From Pseudomonadota bacterium (GTDB lineage Bacteria > Pseudomonadota > Gammaproteobacteria > Xanthomonadales > Wenzhouxiangellaceae): a DNA stretch of 64,000 bases. The notes beneath the pieces are model-generated. The model saw nothing but the letters and a program-made list of their open reading frames with translations, made no database searches and was not told where the DNA came from. Below, one piece after another: positions 59,784-64,000 of the stretch. Location: assembly GCA_013285445.1 (NCBI GenBank), contig CP053448.1:2959530-3023529 (forward strand), given 5' to 3'. The translations under genes and the position numbers were made by a program. Positions within the stretch are counted from its first letter, which is position 1. The number at the start of each line of letters is the position of its first letter.

Positions 59784-60272
59784 GTGAAGGCGAGGAACAA
59801 CGAAATCCCGCGAACGGCCGGGAACCCGCGCCCCATGTATGGGGAAGTCGCTAAGTTCCTGGGCCTCCCCGGATCGCATCCACTCCCCAAGGAGGAAATG
59901 ACCGAGCTTTTCTCGAAGGGGTTCCCAGGTGAGGCGCTGGATCGCGTTGCACATGCCATTGCCCCGGCAAATCCGGAACTCGTCGAGTCGCTCATAGGAG
60001 CCGCAGCGATTGGCCCCGCAAGGGAGGGTGAACGGCTGGGCACCCGAGAGAGCCACCTGGTCTATCGGCTGGCTTCCATCTGGCTCATGGCGTTTCGCGG
60101 GCTTCAGGACCAGGAAATGGCCCGAAGCTTCCTGCACTCTCCTAATCCGCTTCTCTTTGACGAGATCCCGCTCGAATTGACCCTCAAGAGCCAGGAAGGG
60201 ATGAATCGAGTGATGGGACTCCTCTCGTCGTACAGCCCGTCGATGCAGCCCGTAGCCTATTGGCAGGAGTAG
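59784..60272 (+). CDS. Xre/MbcA/ParS-type (DUF2384) protein without RES toxin
   Basis: A 162-residue protein. The C-terminal block GLQDQEMARSFLHSPNPLLFDEIPLELTLKSQEGMNRVMGLL matches the toxin-binding domain of ParS/MbcA antitoxins. These normally precede a RES-domain NAD-degrading toxin; no such gene follows here. Start is GTG 59784 with AAGGAG 7 nt upstream. It may serve the island as an antitoxin or regulator, or be the relic of a lost RES pair. Confidence 0.75.
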   Translation: MKARNNEIPRTAGNPRPMYGEVAKFLGLPGSHPLPKEEMTELFSKGFPGEALDRVAHAIAPANPELVESLIGAAAIGPAREGERLGTRESHLVYRLASIWLMAFRGLQDQEMARSFLHSPNPLLFDEIPLELTLKSQEGMNRVMGLLSSYSPSMQPVAYWQE

Positions 60273-60409
60273 CTGGCGAACTGCAGAAAAAGCCGTCCTT
60301 TCGCGCCTACACCGTCAAAACCACCCGCCTCGGATCGCGATCCAGGGAGATCGATAGACCGCCGGACCCTGTAGTCACCATTGCGCGCCTGTGCTAACGT
60401 CGCAAATCC

Positions 60410-60469
60410 CGGTCGCCCGGCCGTCCCCCCTACTGCCAACGCCAACGCAAGCCCCAGGCCGGGCGGCCG
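60410..60469. repeat. GC-rich inverted-repeat unit A
   Basis: Arms CGGTCGCCCGGCC and GGCCGGGCGGCCG (one G-T type mismatch) separated by 34 nt. Same family as unit B 187 bp away. Confidence 0.75.
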
Positions 60470-60596
60470 TACCTTTCACTGGTTGCTGAGACTGTGAAGC
60501 GCGCGCCGAGCGCTCAACTCCGGACGGAACTTCCCGTCCGATGAGGTGTGACCGCTCCTGTAGCGCGGACCACCGGTTCTTGCTACGCTCACCTGG

Positions 60597-60654
60597 CGGC
60601 CGCCCGGCCAACCGTCTACTCGCCTGGCAGCAAACAACCGCGGCCGGGCGGCCG
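60597..60654. repeat. GC-rich inverted-repeat unit B
   Basis: Perfect 13-bp arms CGGCCGCCCGGCC and GGCCGGGCGGCCG separated by 32 nt. The left flanks of A and B (TGCTAACG / TGCTACG) are also alike. Confidence 0.8.
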
Positions 60655-60762
60655 CTCTCTCCGCGCTGGGGCATTCGGGGACGGTGGAGTAACCTGGCAC
60701 AGCGCTGACAGAATCGGGCACCCACTTCGTGGGATTTTTGGGTGTGCCGGGGTTTCAGGGCA

Positions 60763-60791
60763 CTGCAAGGGTTCACCCGAAACCCTTGCAG
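60763..60791. repeat. Perfect hairpin, possible attachment-like site
   Basis: CTGCAAGGGTT-CACCCGA-AACCCTTGCAG: 11-bp perfect arms, 7-nt loop, no T-tract. A weaker relative lies at 52868-52901, left of the WYL gene. Confidence 0.6.
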
Positions 60792-60965
60792 CCGCCCCAA
60801 CCTCATTTGGCCCTTCACCGGTTTCATGGAATTGTCTATCGCGGTCCACCAGCACATGGGAACTCCAAGGGCTATATGGATACGTCCGTTATGGCGGGGT
60901 AGACCCCCCCCCTGTTGGGGTCAGAAACAACCGCCCTCGAAAAGGTCACATCCGACTGGCAGACG

Positions 60966-62321
60966 TCAGGGGAGCATGGACTCGATGTCGGAAGCCGCCG
61001 TAGGATAAGCGAAGGTCGCGTACTTGAGGTCGTCAGCCGTCATGCTGCTGCGCATCGCAAAGCCGAACAGATTGATCACCTCACTGGCTTCCGGGCCGAC
61101 CAGGTGGGCGCCGAGAATCTTCCCGCTGGTCTCTTCGACCAGAATCTTGTACGCATAGCACGGCTCGTTGACGCGTCGCGCGGTGAACCAGCCGGGCACG
61201 CTTTCGTGCTTAACTTTGAAGTGCAGGCCTTGCTCCTTGGCCTCGGCCTCGAGCAGGCCCACGCGGGCCAGCGACGGCAGCGTAAACACGACGCTGGGGA
61301 TGCCGGTGTAGTCGACCGTCGCGTCTTTGTTCTCCAGCAGGTTATCGACCACCGCGTGGGCTTCCAATGTAGCCACGGGGGTCAGCGGCAGCGGCCCGCC
61401 GGCAGCATCGCCGGCGGCATAAATCGCGGGATTGGACGTGCTGCGAAAATGCTCGTCGAGGCTCAGCTTGCCTTTGTCGCAGGCGATGTTGGCGGCATCC
61501 AGGTCAAGCGCCTCCAAGGCCGGTCCGCGGCCGCCGCTATGAATGGCCAGGTCTGTTTCGATGGTGACTTGACCCTCGGGCCCTTCAGCTTCCACCTCAA
61601 AGCTGTCGCCAAGCTTGCGCACGGTCTTGACTTCGTGCCCCGGACGCACATCCACGCCGAGCGCGCGTGTACGCTCGACCAGCATCTCCACCAGATCCGG
61701 ATCGAAACCGGCCAGCAGCTGCTTCCCTCGATTGAGAATCGTGACCTCAGCGCCGGCGCGTGCCGCGATATGGGCGAACTCGAAGCCGATATAGCCGCCG
61801 CCGACCAGCACGATGCGGCGCGGCAGGGTTTTTAGCTCCAGGAAGTCGTCGCTCAGGGCAAGGTGCGCGAAGCCTTCGATGGGCAGCCGGGCCGGTTCGG
61901 CGCCGGCGGCGATGACGATGTGTTCGGCCTTGAGCGTTTTGCCGTCCACCTCGATCGAGTTCGCGCCAGTGAACCGGGCGCGGCCGTGATAAGTATCGAT
62001 GCCTTTTTTGGCATACGCCTGCTCGCGCTTGTCCGGCACCGAATCGGTGAAGGAGCGCCTGTGGCGCTGAAGTCCGGGCCAGTCGATGGAAAGCTTGCCC
62101 TTCACCGTCTCGATACCGCTCATTCGCTCGTAGCTGTCGATCACCTCGGTGGCCGCGATCAGCATCTTCTTCGGGTCGCAGCCGCGCAACGCGCAGGTGC
62201 CGCCAAACGGGCGATGGTCAGCAATCGCGACCGACCAGCCGGCCTTGCGACAGCCAAAGGCGGTGACGCTGGCGGCAGTGCCGGTGCCAATTACGATCAG
62301 GTCATACGTTTTATCGGCCAT
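60966..62321 (-). CDS. MerA-like FAD/NAD(P) disulfide oxidoreductase
   Basis: A 451-residue flavoprotein of the glutathione/mercuric reductase class. FAD motif VIGTGTAASVTAFGCRKAG, redox pair in FGGTCALRGCDPKKML, NAD(P) motif VGGGYIGFEFAHIAARAG, and the second FAD motif YAAGDAAGGPLPLTPVA. It lacks the C-terminal Cys pair that binds Hg(II) in MerA. ATG 62321 has GAGGAGA 8 nt upstream. It follows merA by 47 bp, so it may support mercury or thiol redox balance; exact substrate unknown. Confidence 0.85.
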   Translation of the reverse strand: MADKTYDLIVIGTGTAASVTAFGCRKAGWSVAIADHRPFGGTCALRGCDPKKMLIAATEVIDSYERMSGIETVKGKLSIDWPGLQRHRRSFTDSVPDKREQAYAKKGIDTYHGRARFTGANSIEVDGKTLKAEHIVIAAGAEPARLPIEGFAHLALSDDFLELKTLPRRIVLVGGGYIGFEFAHIAARAGAEVTILNRGKQLLAGFDPDLVEMLVERTRALGVDVRPGHEVKTVRKLGDSFEVEAEGPEGQVTIETDLAIHSGGRGPALEALDLDAANIACDKGKLSLDEHFRSTSNPAIYAAGDAAGGPLPLTPVATLEAHAVVDNLLENKDATVDYTGIPSVVFTLPSLARVGLLEAEAKEQGLHFKVKHESVPGWFTARRVNEPCYAYKILVEETSGKILGAHLVGPEASEVINLFGFAMRSSMTADDLKYATFAYPTAASDIESMLP

Positions 62322-62368
62322 CTGTTTTCTCCTCACTTGCGTTGCCCGCAGATCTCCCCGAAGTTATT

Positions 62369-64000
<1,632 letters not shown>

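Larger units (their letters stand above)
60273..60965. other. Non-coding, hairpin-rich spacer between island and mer genes
   Basis: 693 bp with no convincing gene. Holds two GC-rich inverted-repeat units (60410-60469, 60597-60654), a CCCAC-TTC-GTGGG-ATTTTT terminator-like site at about 60721-60738, a perfect 11-bp hairpin (60763-60791), and a GACCCC/GGGGTC hairpin at 60902-60922 that may end the mer transcript. Confidence 0.6.

Noticed and set aside
60361..60660. Integron attC-like sites in the GC-rich hairpins
   Set aside because: The core-site pattern RYYYAAC...GTTRRRY is not present at the ends of the hairpins, and no integron integrase or cassettes are seen.
60763..60791. tRNA fragment, from GGGTTCACCCG
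   Set aside because: The surrounding sequence forms a simple hairpin and does not fit acceptor, anticodon or T-arm geometry.
60548..61003. Possible RES toxin gene after the ParS-like gene
   Set aside because: The frames there show no RES motif and are shaped by the GC-rich repeats.

Overview
The window is GC-rich, densely coded DNA from a gammaproteobacterium. A fused aspartate kinase/diaminopimelate decarboxylase, a Vfr/Clp-type CRP regulator, an E. coli-type SpeD, a K+-dependent-type membrane pyrophosphatase and a large Mrp Na+/H+ antiporter operon suggest the Xanthomonadales/Wenzhouxiangella neighbourhood, probably a saline or alkaline habitat. The taxonomy is inference; no rRNA gene is present.

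Left part (1-31.9 kb) is mostly core genome. It holds a MASE1-GGDEF cyclase cut by the window edge, an NhaC antiporter with a small partner, a CaCA exchanger, a membrane-anchored beta-helix-like protein of unknown role, the lysine-pathway fusion, a PP2C phosphatase/FHA pair, CRP, SpeD, an SbcD/SbcC-like (YhaO/YhaN-like) DNA-repair pair, an ABC-F ATPase, a YgjP-like peptidase, the H+/Na+-pumping pyrophosphatase, an ACT protein, SirB, an acetyl-CoA hydrolase/transferase family protein, MAPEG, an exported isoaspartyl peptidase, and the SAM-cycle cluster metK-ahcY-metF. Intergenic spacers here carry a dispersed REP-like palindrome (five copies) and TGAACCCTG-type repeats.

Middle part (32-49.3 kb) has a cardiolipin synthase, a Ycf46-like AAA ATPase, a ten-gene Mrp-type operon (E-F-G-DUF4040-B-C-D-D-small protein-D) with mostly 1-8 nt overlaps, a Rieske protein, a solute-binding lipoprotein, an SLC13 permease, and a TPR Ser/Thr kinase overlapping queC.

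Right part (49.5-64 kb) is accessory. An IS3-family element (50245-51553) truncates a DUF4397 gene. A DUF1778-GNAT toxin-antitoxin pair follows. Then comes the most interesting region, 52986-60272: a WYL regulator, a PcfJ-like protein, a PDDEXK_20-type nuclease translationally coupled to a Cas4-like/DnaQ-like (DUF2779) nuclease, a third PD-(D/E)XK protein, and a ParS/MbcA-like protein without its usual RES toxin. Each of the three promoter regions of this island carries the same palindrome, TTGCGACA-N5-TGTCGCAA or a close variant, as expected if the WYL protein controls the whole set. I propose this as a candidate undescribed, WYL-repressed defence system. It is followed by about 0.7 kb of GC-rich hairpin repeats and then the tail of a mercury-resistance operon (merP-merA-second flavoprotein reductase) that runs off the right edge.
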